Origin: Chitinophaga pinensis
GTDB lineage: Bacteria > Bacteroidota > Bacteroidia > CAMBQF01
Reading direction: 5' to 3'
Assembly (NCBI GenBank): GCA_945869825.1
Contig: CAMBQF010000003.1
Coordinates: forward strand, 1 to 52,934
Length of the DNA stretch: 52,934 nt
The position numbers and the translations under genes were made by a program. How positions within the stretch are numbered: the first letter of the stretch is position 1; each line of letters begins with the position of its first letter. Under the pieces are notes generated by a model. That model ran no database searches and was not told the DNA's origin. It worked only from the letters and a program-made list of their open reading frames with translations. Positions 1 to 7,622 of this stretch are shown here, in pieces.

Positions 1-1
1 T

Positions 2-1492
2 GGTACAGGCTTTGTGGGCAAGGCTTTCGGGCCTATTATGTTTATCTGGTTTAGTATGCTGGCGGTGCTAGGTATACGCGAACTTAACGGCCATTGGGAA
101 ATTTTAAGCGCCATTAACCCTATGCACGGTTACAACCTTTTGGTAAACCACCCGCAGGGCTTTTGGCTGTTGGGCGCGGTGTTCCTGTGTACCACCGGGG
201 CCGAAGCCTTATACTCTGACCTTGGCCACTGTGGCCGCATAAACATACGCGTGTCGTGGGTATTTGTAAAAACCTGCCTGCTGCTAAACTACTTTGGCCA
301 GGGCGCATGGTTGTTGCAACACACCGGCATGCCTATTGGCGACAACCGTATTTTCTTTGCCCTTATGCCGCCCGAGTTTTTATTGGTGGGCATTGGCATT
401 GCTACCCTTGCGGCTATTATTGCCAGCCAGGCATTAATATCAGGTTCGTTTACATTGATATCAGAAGCTATACGCCTAAACTTTTGGCCCAAGCTGCGCA
501 TTATGTACCCTACCGATTTTAAAGGCCAGTTGTATATTCCGGCCATTAACACCATGCTATGGGCGGGCTGTGTGGCGGTTACATTATACTTTAGGGAATC
601 ATCGGCTATGGAGGCGGCTTACGGCCTTTCTATCACCATTACCATGCTTATGACCACCGTGCTGTTGTACCATTACCTAAAGTACATCCGCAAGGTATCG
701 TTCGCCATGGTTATCCCATTGCTGTTGCTATTTGTGTTTATTGAGGGATGCTTTTTACTGGCCAACCTGCTTAAGTTTATGGATGGGGGCTGGATAACAC
801 TACTCATAGCTTCGTCGCTTATAATTATTATGTTTGTATGGTACAGGGCACGTAAAATTAAAAACCGCTATACTGAGTTTGATAAGATTGATAAGTACCT
901 GCCCATGCTTACCGCGCTTAGCGCTGACGAGACGGTAGCTAAAAACTCTACTCACCTGGTATACCTTACCAGCGCCAACTTTGATAACCAGCTGGAGAGT
1001 AAGATTGTGTACTCTATCTTTCAGAAACAACCTAAACGTGCCGATGTGTATTGGTTTTTACACGTTGATGTACTGGACTCGCCCTATACCATGGAATATA
1101 AGGTGATTGAACTGGTAAAAGAGCACGTATTCCGTATCGATTTCCGCCTTGGTTTCCGCATAGAGCCTAAGATAAACCTGCTGTTCCGCCAAGTGGTAGA
1201 AAATATGGTAGAGCGTGGCGAGGTAGATATTACCAGTCGCTACCAATCGCTTAAAAAAGAAAGCGTTACCGGCGACTTCCGCTTTGTGGTGTTAGAGAAA
1301 TACCTATCTCACGATAATAACCTGTCGCTTGTAGACAAGGTGGTTATGGACGTATATGCCGAGTTGAAAAAGCTTAGCTTATCAGAAGAACGCGGCTTTG
1401 GCTTAGACACCAGCTCTGTAACGGTAGAGAAGGTACCAATGGTTGTATCGCGTATACAAAAAGCCCCGCTTAAGCGCATAGAGCGCCATTAA
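2..1492 (+). CDS. kup: Potassium uptake protein Kup, C-terminal part
   Basis: Partial gene: the reading frame is already open at base 2, so the start lies outside the window; the GTG at 14 is internal. Kup proteins are inner-membrane K+/H+ symporters. The first visible residues (GTGFVGKAFGPIM) match the conserved Kup segment before a transmembrane helix, and LCTTGAEALYSDLGHCG matches a conserved Kup loop. Several further hydrophobic helices follow up to about residue 275 of the visible part, then a soluble C-terminal domain of about 200 residues starting at the basic stretch WYRARKIKNRY, which is the usual cytoplasmic tail of the family. It converges on the ABC exporter gene with a gap of 12 bases and no visible terminator between them. 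Family assignment is firm. Confidence 0.93.
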   Translation, partial: GTGFVGKAFGPIMFIWFSMLAVLGIRELNGHWEILSAINPMHGYNLLVNHPQGFWLLGAVFLCTTGAEALYSDLGHCGRINIRVSWVFVKTCLLLNYFGQGAWLLQHTGMPIGDNRIFFALMPPEFLLVGIGIATLAAIIASQALISGSFTLISEAIRLNFWPKLRIMYPTDFKGQLYIPAINTMLWAGCVAVTLYFRESSAMEAAYGLSITITMLMTTVLLYHYLKYIRKVSFAMVIPLLLLFVFIEGCFLLANLLKFMDGGWITLLIASSLIIIMFVWYRARKIKNRYTEFDKIDKYLPMLTALSADETVAKNSTHLVYLTSANFDNQLESKIVYSIFQKQPKRADVYWFLHVDVLDSPYTMEYKVIELVKEHVFRIDFRLGFRIEPKINLLFRQVVENMVERGEVDITSRYQSLKKESVTGDFRFVVLEKYLSHDNNLSLVDKVVMDVYAELKKLSLSEERGFGLDTSSVTVEKVPMVVSRIQKAPLKRIERH

Positions 1493-1504
1493 AAAGCTCT
1501 TTGC

Positions 1505-3265
1505 TTATACCTCCTCTTCAGTGTTTTTAAACTGAAGCTCGAACAGGCGTTTGTACTGGCCGTTTTGGGCAAGTAGCCCTTGGTGGGTGCCTTGTTCTAT
1601 AATCTGGCCATGGTCAAATACCAATATATAATCAGCTTTTTGCACGGTAGCCAAACGGTGAGCAATGACTATAGACGTACGCCCTTGCGTTAGCTTAGCC
1701 AAAGCCTCCTGTATCATCTCTTCCGACTCGGTATCTACAGACGAGGTTGCCTCATCAAGGATAAGGATAGACGGGTTGTGGATGTAGGCACGCATAAACG
1801 ATATCAACTGGCGCTGGCCAACCGATAGCACCGCACCACGCTCCATAACATTGTAGTCAAAATCGCCGGGCAGGTTATTAATAAAGCGCTCTGCGCCTAT
1901 CATACGGGCAGCCTCTTGCAGCTGGGCCTTGGTAACCTTATCCTTACCAATGGTAATGTTGTTGGCTATACTGTCTGAAAACAGGAACACATCCTGCAAC
2001 ACAATGCCAATATGCTTGCGGATAACCGCCGTATCATAGTCGCGCAGGTCAACACCGTCAACCTCTATACGGCCTTTGTTGTACTCGTAAAAACGGCCCA
2101 GCAGGCTTATTACCGATGTTTTACCTGCCCCCGTAGCACCTACAATGGCAATAGTCTGGCCGGCCTTTACATTGAACGACACGCCCTTAAGCACCCAGTC
2201 CTCATCGTTATAGGCAAACCATACATCTTTAAAGCTGATGTCGCCCTTAACAACGTCTGTAGTATGCTTATGGGTATTCTCAATAATATCTTCAGTATCA
2301 AGCACCTTAAACACGCGCTCAGAGCTTACAATGCCCATTTGCAGGGTGTTAAACTTATCGGCAAGCTCGCGTATTGGGCGGAATAGCTGATCTATAAACA
2401 TCATATAGGCAAAAATTTCGCCAGGGCTAACGCTACCACCTAAAGCTAAACGGGCACCTATCCATACCAATAAACCTTTTGATGCTGCCGACAAAACCTC
2501 AACAATAGGTAAGAAAAGCGAGTAGTACCAGACCGAGCGGTTGTTGGCATCGCGGTGGTCGCGGTTTATCTTCTCAAACTTATCAAACTCTTGTTCCTCA
2601 CGGCCAAAAATCTGCACAATACCCATACCGGTAATGTGCTCCTGCACAAAGGAGTTCAACTCCGATACCTTGGTGCGCACATCCTGAAACGACTTCTTAA
2701 CCGCGTTTTGAAAGATGCGGGTGCTAATAAGCATAATGGGTATAACCGACAGGCTAACCAACGCCAATTGCCAGTTTACGTAAAACATTACCCCTACAAT
2801 AACTGTCAACTTCAATATATCGGCAATAATAACCAGCAGGCCCTCCGAAAATATATCGGCAATAGTCTCAATGTCAGATATTACGCGGGTAACCAGCATC
2901 CCTATAGGGTTATTATCAAAGTACTTTAACCTTAGGCGCGTAATATGGCGGAATACGCTAGAGCGTAAGTCTTTAATAACCGATTGGCCCAACCAACTTG
3001 CGTAGTAAGAGTACAAAAACTGCAAGCCCGTTTCTAAAAGCATCAGCATTATCAGGGCAATCATCATTTGCACCAAGCCGGGGTAATCGCCCACTATAAT
3101 GTAGTGGTCAATGGTGTAGGCTACCAAAAAAGGCCGTGCCGGGGCAATAACAGCAAGCAAAATGGTTAGCATAGCCGTAAAAAACAGCGTGCTACGATAA
3201 GGCCTTGCATAGCCTAATACCCTGCTTAGTAAAGAAAAATCGAATGCACTGCCTGTTGCGCCCAT
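1505..3265 (-). CDS. ABC exporter, fused permease and ATPase (MsbA/MdlB-like half transporter)
   Basis: 586 residues, the usual size of a type I exporter half transporter that works as a dimer in the inner membrane. Six transmembrane helices fill residues 1-310. The nucleotide-binding domain follows: Walker A GATGAGKTS near residue 371, signature LSVGQ near 480, Walker B ILILDEATSSVD near 500 and the switch histidine in IVIAHR. The substrate (drug, lipid or peptide) cannot be read from the sequence. The ATG at 3265 lies 7 bases after a TAATTTTG -7 promoter element on the same strand, which supports this start. It is downstream of rpoN on the same strand, but 178 bases and a repeat separate them, so it is probably a separate transcript. 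Confidence 0.93.
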   Translation of the reverse strand: MGATGSAFDFSLLSRVLGYARPYRSTLFFTAMLTILLAVIAPARPFLVAYTIDHYIIVGDYPGLVQMMIALIMLMLLETGLQFLYSYYASWLGQSVIKDLRSSVFRHITRLRLKYFDNNPIGMLVTRVISDIETIADIFSEGLLVIIADILKLTVIVGVMFYVNWQLALVSLSVIPIMLISTRIFQNAVKKSFQDVRTKVSELNSFVQEHITGMGIVQIFGREEQEFDKFEKINRDHRDANNRSVWYYSLFLPIVEVLSAASKGLLVWIGARLALGGSVSPGEIFAYMMFIDQLFRPIRELADKFNTLQMGIVSSERVFKVLDTEDIIENTHKHTTDVVKGDISFKDVWFAYNDEDWVLKGVSFNVKAGQTIAIVGATGAGKTSVISLLGRFYEYNKGRIEVDGVDLRDYDTAVIRKHIGIVLQDVFLFSDSIANNITIGKDKVTKAQLQEAARMIGAERFINNLPGDFDYNVMERGAVLSVGQRQLISFMRAYIHNPSILILDEATSSVDTESEEMIQEALAKLTQGRTSIVIAHRLATVQKADYILVFDHGQIIEQGTHQGLLAQNGQYKRLFELQFKNTEEEV

Positions 3266-3272
3266 AAGCGTG

Positions 3273-3280
3273 CAAAATTA
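3273..3280 (-). promoter_or_regulatory. Probable -7 promoter element of the ABC exporter gene
   Basis: The minus strand reads TAATTTTG, a full match to the Bacteroidota -7 consensus TAnnTTTG. A TTTC sits 18 bases further upstream as a weak -33 element. The element ends 7 bases before the ATG, giving a leader of only a few bases. Confidence 0.5.
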
Positions 3281-3338
3281 GTTAATTGTTGCGACATTGA
3301 AACAGATAGATAAACAGGTAATATGTTCTGGGCTATAT

Positions 3339-3437
3339 CCCCTCTTGAGAGGGGTGTCAAAGCTATGCTTTGACGGGGTGTGTAAATTGAGGACTGTTCC
3401 CCTTCTCTCTTTAGGAGAAGGGGTTAGGGGATGAGGT
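3339..3437. repeat. Cluster of GC-rich palindromic repeats between rpoN and the ABC gene
   Basis: Three consecutive hairpins with perfect arms: CCCCTC/GAGGGG at 3339-3354, GTCAAAGC/GCTTTGAC at 3356-3374 and CCCCTTCTC/GAGAAGGGG at 3399-3423, followed by a TTAGGGGATGAGG tail. The same type of sequence recurs at 8490, 8621, 8873 and 41911-42260. None is followed by a T tract, so they look like dispersed repeats rather than intrinsic terminators. Confidence 0.8.
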
Positions 3438-3442
3438 AAAAT

Positions 3443-4996
3443 CTATATCTCCTTCCTCAACCGTGCTACGGGAATATTAAGTTGCTCCCTGTATTTAGCC
3501 ACCGTGCGGCGGGCAATGTTGTAGCCCTTATCCTGTAAAATCTTGGTCAGCTTATCGTCAGTCAGCGGTTTGCCTTTGGTTTCAGCACCAATAGCATCTT
3601 CCAGAATTTTCTTCACCTCGCGGGTCGATACCTCCTCGCCCGAGTCGGTACTTAGCGACTCTGAGAAGAACGACTTTAGCAAAAAGGTACCAAAATGGGT
3701 TTGCACATACTTGCTGTTAGCCACGCGCGATACAGTAGAAATATCAAGGCCTACAATGTCCGCAATGTCTTTCAAAATCATTGGGCGCATCTTGGTTTCA
3801 TCACCTTCCAGGAAATACTCATACTGGTATTCCATAATGGTGTGCATGGTAACAAATAAGGTATCGTTACGCTGCCTAAGTGCATCAATAAACCACTTGG
3901 CGCTCTCAATCTTCTGCTTTACAAACTGTACCGCCTCTTTATTGCCTTTGCTGGTTTTGCTACGGCTATATTCTTTCAGCATCTGGTTGTAGGTGCTGCT
4001 CACCTTAAGGTCGGGCATGTTGCGCGAGTTTAGGCTAAGCTCCAGTATACCATCGTTATTGGCTATTACAAAGTCGGGTATTATGTGTTGGGTCGATTTT
4101 TGCGAATCGCTATACGAGTTACCCGGCTTAGGGTCCAGCTTCAAAATTTCGTTTATGGCTTCGCGCAGCTCATCGCTGTCAACATCCAGCCTGCGCTCAA
4201 TTTTGTCGTAGTGCTTTTTAGAGAATTCGTCCATGCAACGCTCCAGCACAGCAATAGCCAGGGCAATGCTTTTCTGCCTGGTATCTTTCCGTTTAAGTTG
4301 AAGGATAAGGCATTCTTTCAAATCGCGCGCGCCAACACCTGCCGGGTCAAAGGTTTGAATGGTCTCTAATATCTCTGTTACCTCTTCCTCGGTAGTAGTA
4401 ACATTTTGGGCAAAAGCTAAATCGTCAACAATGGCATACACCTCGCGTCGCAGGTAGCCTTGCTCATCAATATTGCCTATAATATATTCGCCAATCTTAC
4501 GGTGGCGTTCATCGGCCACATGCATACCCAATTGCGCTATCAGCTGGTCCTGGAACCCGTCGCCCGATGCAAAAGGAATATCCCTGCGGTCCTCATCGGG
4601 GCTGGTGTTATCCACTGTCAACTTGTACGATGGCACTTCGTCATCGTCCATATAAGGGTCCATGTCAAAGTCATCGCGCTTATTATCATCGTAACTATCA
4701 TCGGCTGCGGTATACACCTCATCTACGCCACCACTAAAGTCATCACCCTCAAAATCGTCACCTGTGCTTATATCGGTATCTTTCTCATCCAATGCGTCCT
4801 CAAACCCATCGGCACTAATTTCCTCCTCCTGTCCGTCTTCATCATCACGCCCTTCTTCCAATGCCGGGTTGCTCTCCAGCTCTTCCTGTATCCGCTCTTC
4901 TAAAGACGCAGCAGGAACCTGCAACAACTTCATCAGTTGTATTTGCTGTGGCGACAGCTTTTGCAGCATTTTTTGTTGCAGTCCTTGTTTTAACAT
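3443..4996 (-). CDS. rpoN: RNA polymerase sigma-54 factor RpoN
   Basis: 517 residues. Sigma-54 directs RNA polymerase to -24/-12 promoters and needs an AAA+ activator to open them. Region I is the typical glutamine/leucine-rich start (MLKQGLQQKMLQKLSPQQIQ), followed by a very acidic linker at about residues 45-125, the core-binding domain, and a C-terminal RpoN box ARRTVAKYRE. I chose ATG 4996 rather than the in-frame TTG at 5017, because the TTG lies inside a -7 promoter element (5015-5022), the family normally begins at MLKQ, and AGGA lies just upstream of the ATG. No sigma-54 activator is encoded in the window. Confidence 0.96.
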   Translation of the reverse strand: MLKQGLQQKMLQKLSPQQIQLMKLLQVPAASLEERIQEELESNPALEEGRDDEDGQEEEISADGFEDALDEKDTDISTGDDFEGDDFSGGVDEVYTAADDSYDDNKRDDFDMDPYMDDDEVPSYKLTVDNTSPDEDRRDIPFASGDGFQDQLIAQLGMHVADERHRKIGEYIIGNIDEQGYLRREVYAIVDDLAFAQNVTTTEEEVTEILETIQTFDPAGVGARDLKECLILQLKRKDTRQKSIALAIAVLERCMDEFSKKHYDKIERRLDVDSDELREAINEILKLDPKPGNSYSDSQKSTQHIIPDFVIANNDGILELSLNSRNMPDLKVSSTYNQMLKEYSRSKTSKGNKEAVQFVKQKIESAKWFIDALRQRNDTLFVTMHTIMEYQYEYFLEGDETKMRPMILKDIADIVGLDISTVSRVANSKYVQTHFGTFLLKSFFSESLSTDSGEEVSTREVKKILEDAIGAETKGKPLTDDKLTKILQDKGYNIARRTVAKYREQLNIPVARLRKEI

Positions 4997-5014
4997 ATAC
5001 GTTCCTATACGAGA

Positions 5015-5047
5015 CAAATTTATAGCAGGTTGCTAATAATGGAACAA
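5015..5047 (-). promoter_or_regulatory. Probable rpoN promoter
   Basis: The minus strand carries TTG (5047-5045), 22 bases, then TAAATTTG (5022-5015), a full -7 consensus match. It ends 18 bases before the chosen rpoN ATG and rules out the upstream TTG start. Confidence 0.5.
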
Positions 5048-5070
5048 TTTTTGTAAGAAAATTATTAACC

Positions 5071-5094
5071 GCCCACTTCTGTGGGCTTTTTTTT
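5071..5094 (+). terminator. Plus-strand intrinsic terminator with no obvious plus-strand gene
   Basis: GCCCAC-TTCT-GTGGGC followed directly by eight T residues, the classic form, on the plus strand. The surrounding genes (rpoN, tRNA-His) are on the minus strand, where the hairpin is preceded by A residues and followed by mixed sequence. It may end an unannotated plus-strand or antisense transcript. Confidence 0.6.
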
Positions 5095-5116
5095 GGCAGA
5101 AAGGCCTGAAAAAACA

Positions 5117-5142
5117 AAGCCCCAACATTACTGTCAGGGCTT
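5117..5142 (-). terminator. Terminator of tRNA-His
   Basis: The minus strand has an AAGCCC/GGGCTT stem with an inner ACA/TGT pairing and GTAA loop, followed by TGTTTTTT, 15 bases after the tRNA 3' end. Confidence 0.6.
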
Positions 5143-5157
5143 CTTTACTCAATGATG

Positions 5158-5232
5158 GGTGGAATACCGGGCTCGAACCGGCGACCTCCTGAACCACAAT
5201 CAGGCGCTCTAACCAACTGAGCTAAAACCACC
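5158..5232 (-). tRNA. tRNA-His (anticodon GTG)
   Basis: A full cloverleaf can be folded. The D arm starts AGCTCAG, the anticodon arm is CCTGA-TTGTGGT-TCAGG with anticodon GTG, and the T arm is GCCGG-TTCGAGC-CCGGT. The extra G before position 1 and C at position 73 are the histidine identity elements. CCA is not fully encoded (CAT follows C73). The acceptor stem GTGGTTT/ATTCCAC leaves U5-U68 and U6-U67 unpaired, which is unusual. The tRNA is followed by its own terminator at 5117-5142. Confidence 0.95.
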
Positions 5233-5283
5233 ATTTTAGGGCGGCAAATATAAACAAAATTTCATTCCGCCTGTCATATATGC

Positions 5284-5291
5284 TAATTTTG
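5284..5291 (+). promoter_or_regulatory. Probable -7 promoter element of the copper ATPase gene
   Basis: TAATTTTG, a full -7 match, with a weak TTTC -33 element 20 bases upstream. It ends 10 bases before the ATG at 5302. No copper-sensing operator is obvious in the short space between tRNA-His and the gene. Confidence 0.45.
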
Positions 5292-5301
5292 TAGCTGAAA
5301 A

Positions 5302-7455
5302 ATGAAAACCATGGAAGAAATAGTAACCCTGGAAGTAGAGGGCATGACCTGCACCAACTGCGCGATGGGTGTTGCCAAAACACTGGAGAAAGCAGGCCTT
5401 ACCAACGTACACGCCGACTTTGCCAGTGGAGAAGTGGTCTATTCCAATGTATCAGCCCTGGCTAAAGATGCCGTAATTAATAAGATTGAAGCCCTTGGCT
5501 ATAAAGTAAAAAGCCAAGGCGAAGATACCCACAATCATGCCCGCAGCAGCAACAAATGGGGCGTTGAGCAAAAATTCTGGTTTAGCCTGGCGTTTACAGT
5601 ACCGCTAATGCTGCACATGGTATTCCCACACACCTCGTTTATCAACAACCCCTGGTTGCAACTAGGTTTAAGTTTACCGGTGGTAATAGTAGGCATACTG
5701 CACTTTGGCCGTAGCGCATGGGGCTCTTTAAAGTCGGGCATACCTAATATGGATGTGCTGATATTTATTGGCTTTAGCGCCGCCTTTAGCTACAGCATAT
5801 GGGGTACTTTATCGTTTGATATTCATACCGTACACAACTATTTGTTCTACGAAACCGCCGCCAGCATTATTACATTGGTATTACTGGGCAACGTGTTAGA
5901 ACACCGCGCCACTATGCAAACAGCAACGGCTGTAAAAGAGTTAGGGCAAATACAAAACACCATAGCCCGCAAGGTAACCTTTGTTAACGGGGTAGAGACC
6001 CTGATAGAAGTACCCAACAGCGAAATTTATGTGGGTGATATTCTGCAGGTAAACACCGGCGACCGTATTCCTGCCGATGGTGCTATTATTAAAGGCGAAG
6101 CCAGCATAGACGAGGCTATAGTTACCGGCGAGAGTATGCCCGTAGACAAAGGCCCCAAAGACCCTGTAGTGGGTGGAACGATGGTAACATCGGGCAGTTT
6201 CAGGATGGGCGCTAAAGCCGTTGGCAACCAAACCGTTATTGCTGCCATTATTAAAATGGTAAAAGAGGCGCAACGCGACAAACCCTCCATCCAACGCCTG
6301 GGCGACAGGGTAAGTGCTGTGTTTGTACCCGTAGTAGTGGGCATATCCGTACTTACATTTTTTATTGCACACTTTGCTTTTGATTTAAGCACCCAAGAGG
6401 CATTAATGAATGCGATTGCCGTATTGGTGATATCATGCCCCTGCGCTATGGGCTTGGCAACGCCCACCGCTGTAATGGCAGGCATAGGACGGGCCGCTAA
6501 AAATGGCATTTTTATAAAAGGCGGGCGTGTATTAGAAGAGTTTGCCAACATAAAAACCATTGTGTTTGATAAAACAGGCACTCTTACAACCGGCAGGTTC
6601 GAGGTGAAAGAGGTTAAACTAGCCGATGGAGTTAACAGGCAAGATGTTATTGATATTACGGTAGAGCTGGAGAAACACTCATCGCACCCCATTGCCCAAT
6701 CTATTGTTACTGCTTTTAAGGCCGATGCAAAGCCTGTTGCATTAACTAATATTAATGAAGAAAAAGGCCTGGGCATGAAAGGAGTTGCAGGCGATGATAC
6801 CTACCAATTAGGTTCAGAGAAAATACTAGCAACGGCTAATACACTACCATTAAATAGCCAAGAAGGCGGTCTCTATCTGCTTAAAAATGGAACACTTATT
6901 GCCTCCTTCATTATTGAAGATACCATAAAGCCCGGCACTGCCGCTGTTATTAAAGAACTTAACATCAATGGCATAGAAACCGCATTGCTTAGCGGCGATA
7001 CCCAGCAACGCACCGACTTATTTGGCAAGCAGGTAGGCATTTCTACCCTACTGGGCCAAAAAACACCTGCCGAAAAGCTACAGGTAATAAAAAGCTATAC
7101 CGCCAAAAACAGCACTGCTATGGTAGGCGATGGTATTAACGATGCCCCTGCCCTGTCGGCTGCTCACGTTGGTATCTCTATCAGTGGCGCCACCTCAGCA
7201 GCTTTAAGTTCAGCTTCTATTGTTTTGTCAAATAAAGAAGATTTGGCCCAACTGGCGCTGGCACATAAAATTGCCAAGCACACACTCATCACCATAAAAC
7301 AAAACCTGTTTTGGGCCTTTTTCTACAACGTAGTAGCCATACCCATTGCCGCCGTAGGATTATTAAACCCTATGATAGCCGCCGCCGCAATGGCTTTTTC
7401 TGATGTTATCGTTATAGGAAATTCTATCCGTTTGAAAAGTAAGAAATTGAAGTAA
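5302..7455 (+). CDS. copA: Heavy-metal translocating P1B-type ATPase, copper type
   Basis: 717 residues. It pumps Cu+ (or Ag+) across the inner membrane using ATP. There is one N-terminal metal-binding HMA domain (GMTCTNC, Cys 17 and 20), membrane helices from about residue 90, the ion-pathway motif CPC at 379-381, the phosphorylation site D423 in DKTGTLT, the P1B histidine-proline pair at 462-463 and the hinge GDGINDAP at 609-616. CPC with a CxxC HMA domain points to monovalent copper rather than zinc. A second ATG at 5311 could also be the start. No CsoR or CueR regulator or copper chaperone is adjacent; the next gene is unrelated. The specificity is an inference from motifs. Confidence 0.92.
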   Translation: MKTMEEIVTLEVEGMTCTNCAMGVAKTLEKAGLTNVHADFASGEVVYSNVSALAKDAVINKIEALGYKVKSQGEDTHNHARSSNKWGVEQKFWFSLAFTVPLMLHMVFPHTSFINNPWLQLGLSLPVVIVGILHFGRSAWGSLKSGIPNMDVLIFIGFSAAFSYSIWGTLSFDIHTVHNYLFYETAASIITLVLLGNVLEHRATMQTATAVKELGQIQNTIARKVTFVNGVETLIEVPNSEIYVGDILQVNTGDRIPADGAIIKGEASIDEAIVTGESMPVDKGPKDPVVGGTMVTSGSFRMGAKAVGNQTVIAAIIKMVKEAQRDKPSIQRLGDRVSAVFVPVVVGISVLTFFIAHFAFDLSTQEALMNAIAVLVISCPCAMGLATPTAVMAGIGRAAKNGIFIKGGRVLEEFANIKTIVFDKTGTLTTGRFEVKEVKLADGVNRQDVIDITVELEKHSSHPIAQSIVTAFKADAKPVALTNINEEKGLGMKGVAGDDTYQLGSEKILATANTLPLNSQEGGLYLLKNGTLIASFIIEDTIKPGTAAVIKELNINGIETALLSGDTQQRTDLFGKQVGISTLLGQKTPAEKLQVIKSYTAKNSTAMVGDGINDAPALSAAHVGISISGATSAALSSASIVLSNKEDLAQLALAHKIAKHTLITIKQNLFWAFFYNVVAIPIAAVGLLNPMIAAAAMAFSDVIVIGNSIRLKSKKLK

Positions 7456-7565
7456 TACACCCATATTTCCTAGACATTTCTTCAAACCATACTGTTCTAT
7501 ATTCAGCAGTTGGTTGCTTAATAGTAGAATTGGGTCAGCAGGCTTTACAGCCTTAAAGGTCCTTT

Positions 7566-7599
7566 AAACAAAAAGGCTACTCCGGCAGTCTTTTTGTTT
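7566..7599 (+). terminator. Terminator downstream of the copper ATPase gene
   Basis: Perfect 10-bp arms AAACAAAAAG/CTTTTTGTTT, extended inside by GCT/AGT, closing an 8-base loop and ending in a T-rich run. It separates the ATPase from the GT-C gene that starts at 7623. Confidence 0.6.
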
Positions 7600-7622
7600 T
7601 ATACCCCTATCTTAGCGCCACC

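Noticed and set aside
3339-3437. Intrinsic terminators at the CCCC/GGGG hairpins
   Set aside because: No T-tract follows any of the three hairpins on either strand, and the same sequences occur inside a gene.
4997-5017. TTG start of rpoN
   Set aside because: It lies inside the -7 promoter element; ATG 4996 matches the conserved RpoN start.
6027-6776. A 249-codon open frame antisense to the copper ATPase
   Set aside because: It lies wholly inside a conserved P-ATPase gene, has low-complexity composition and no recognisable domain; it is a shadow of codon bias.
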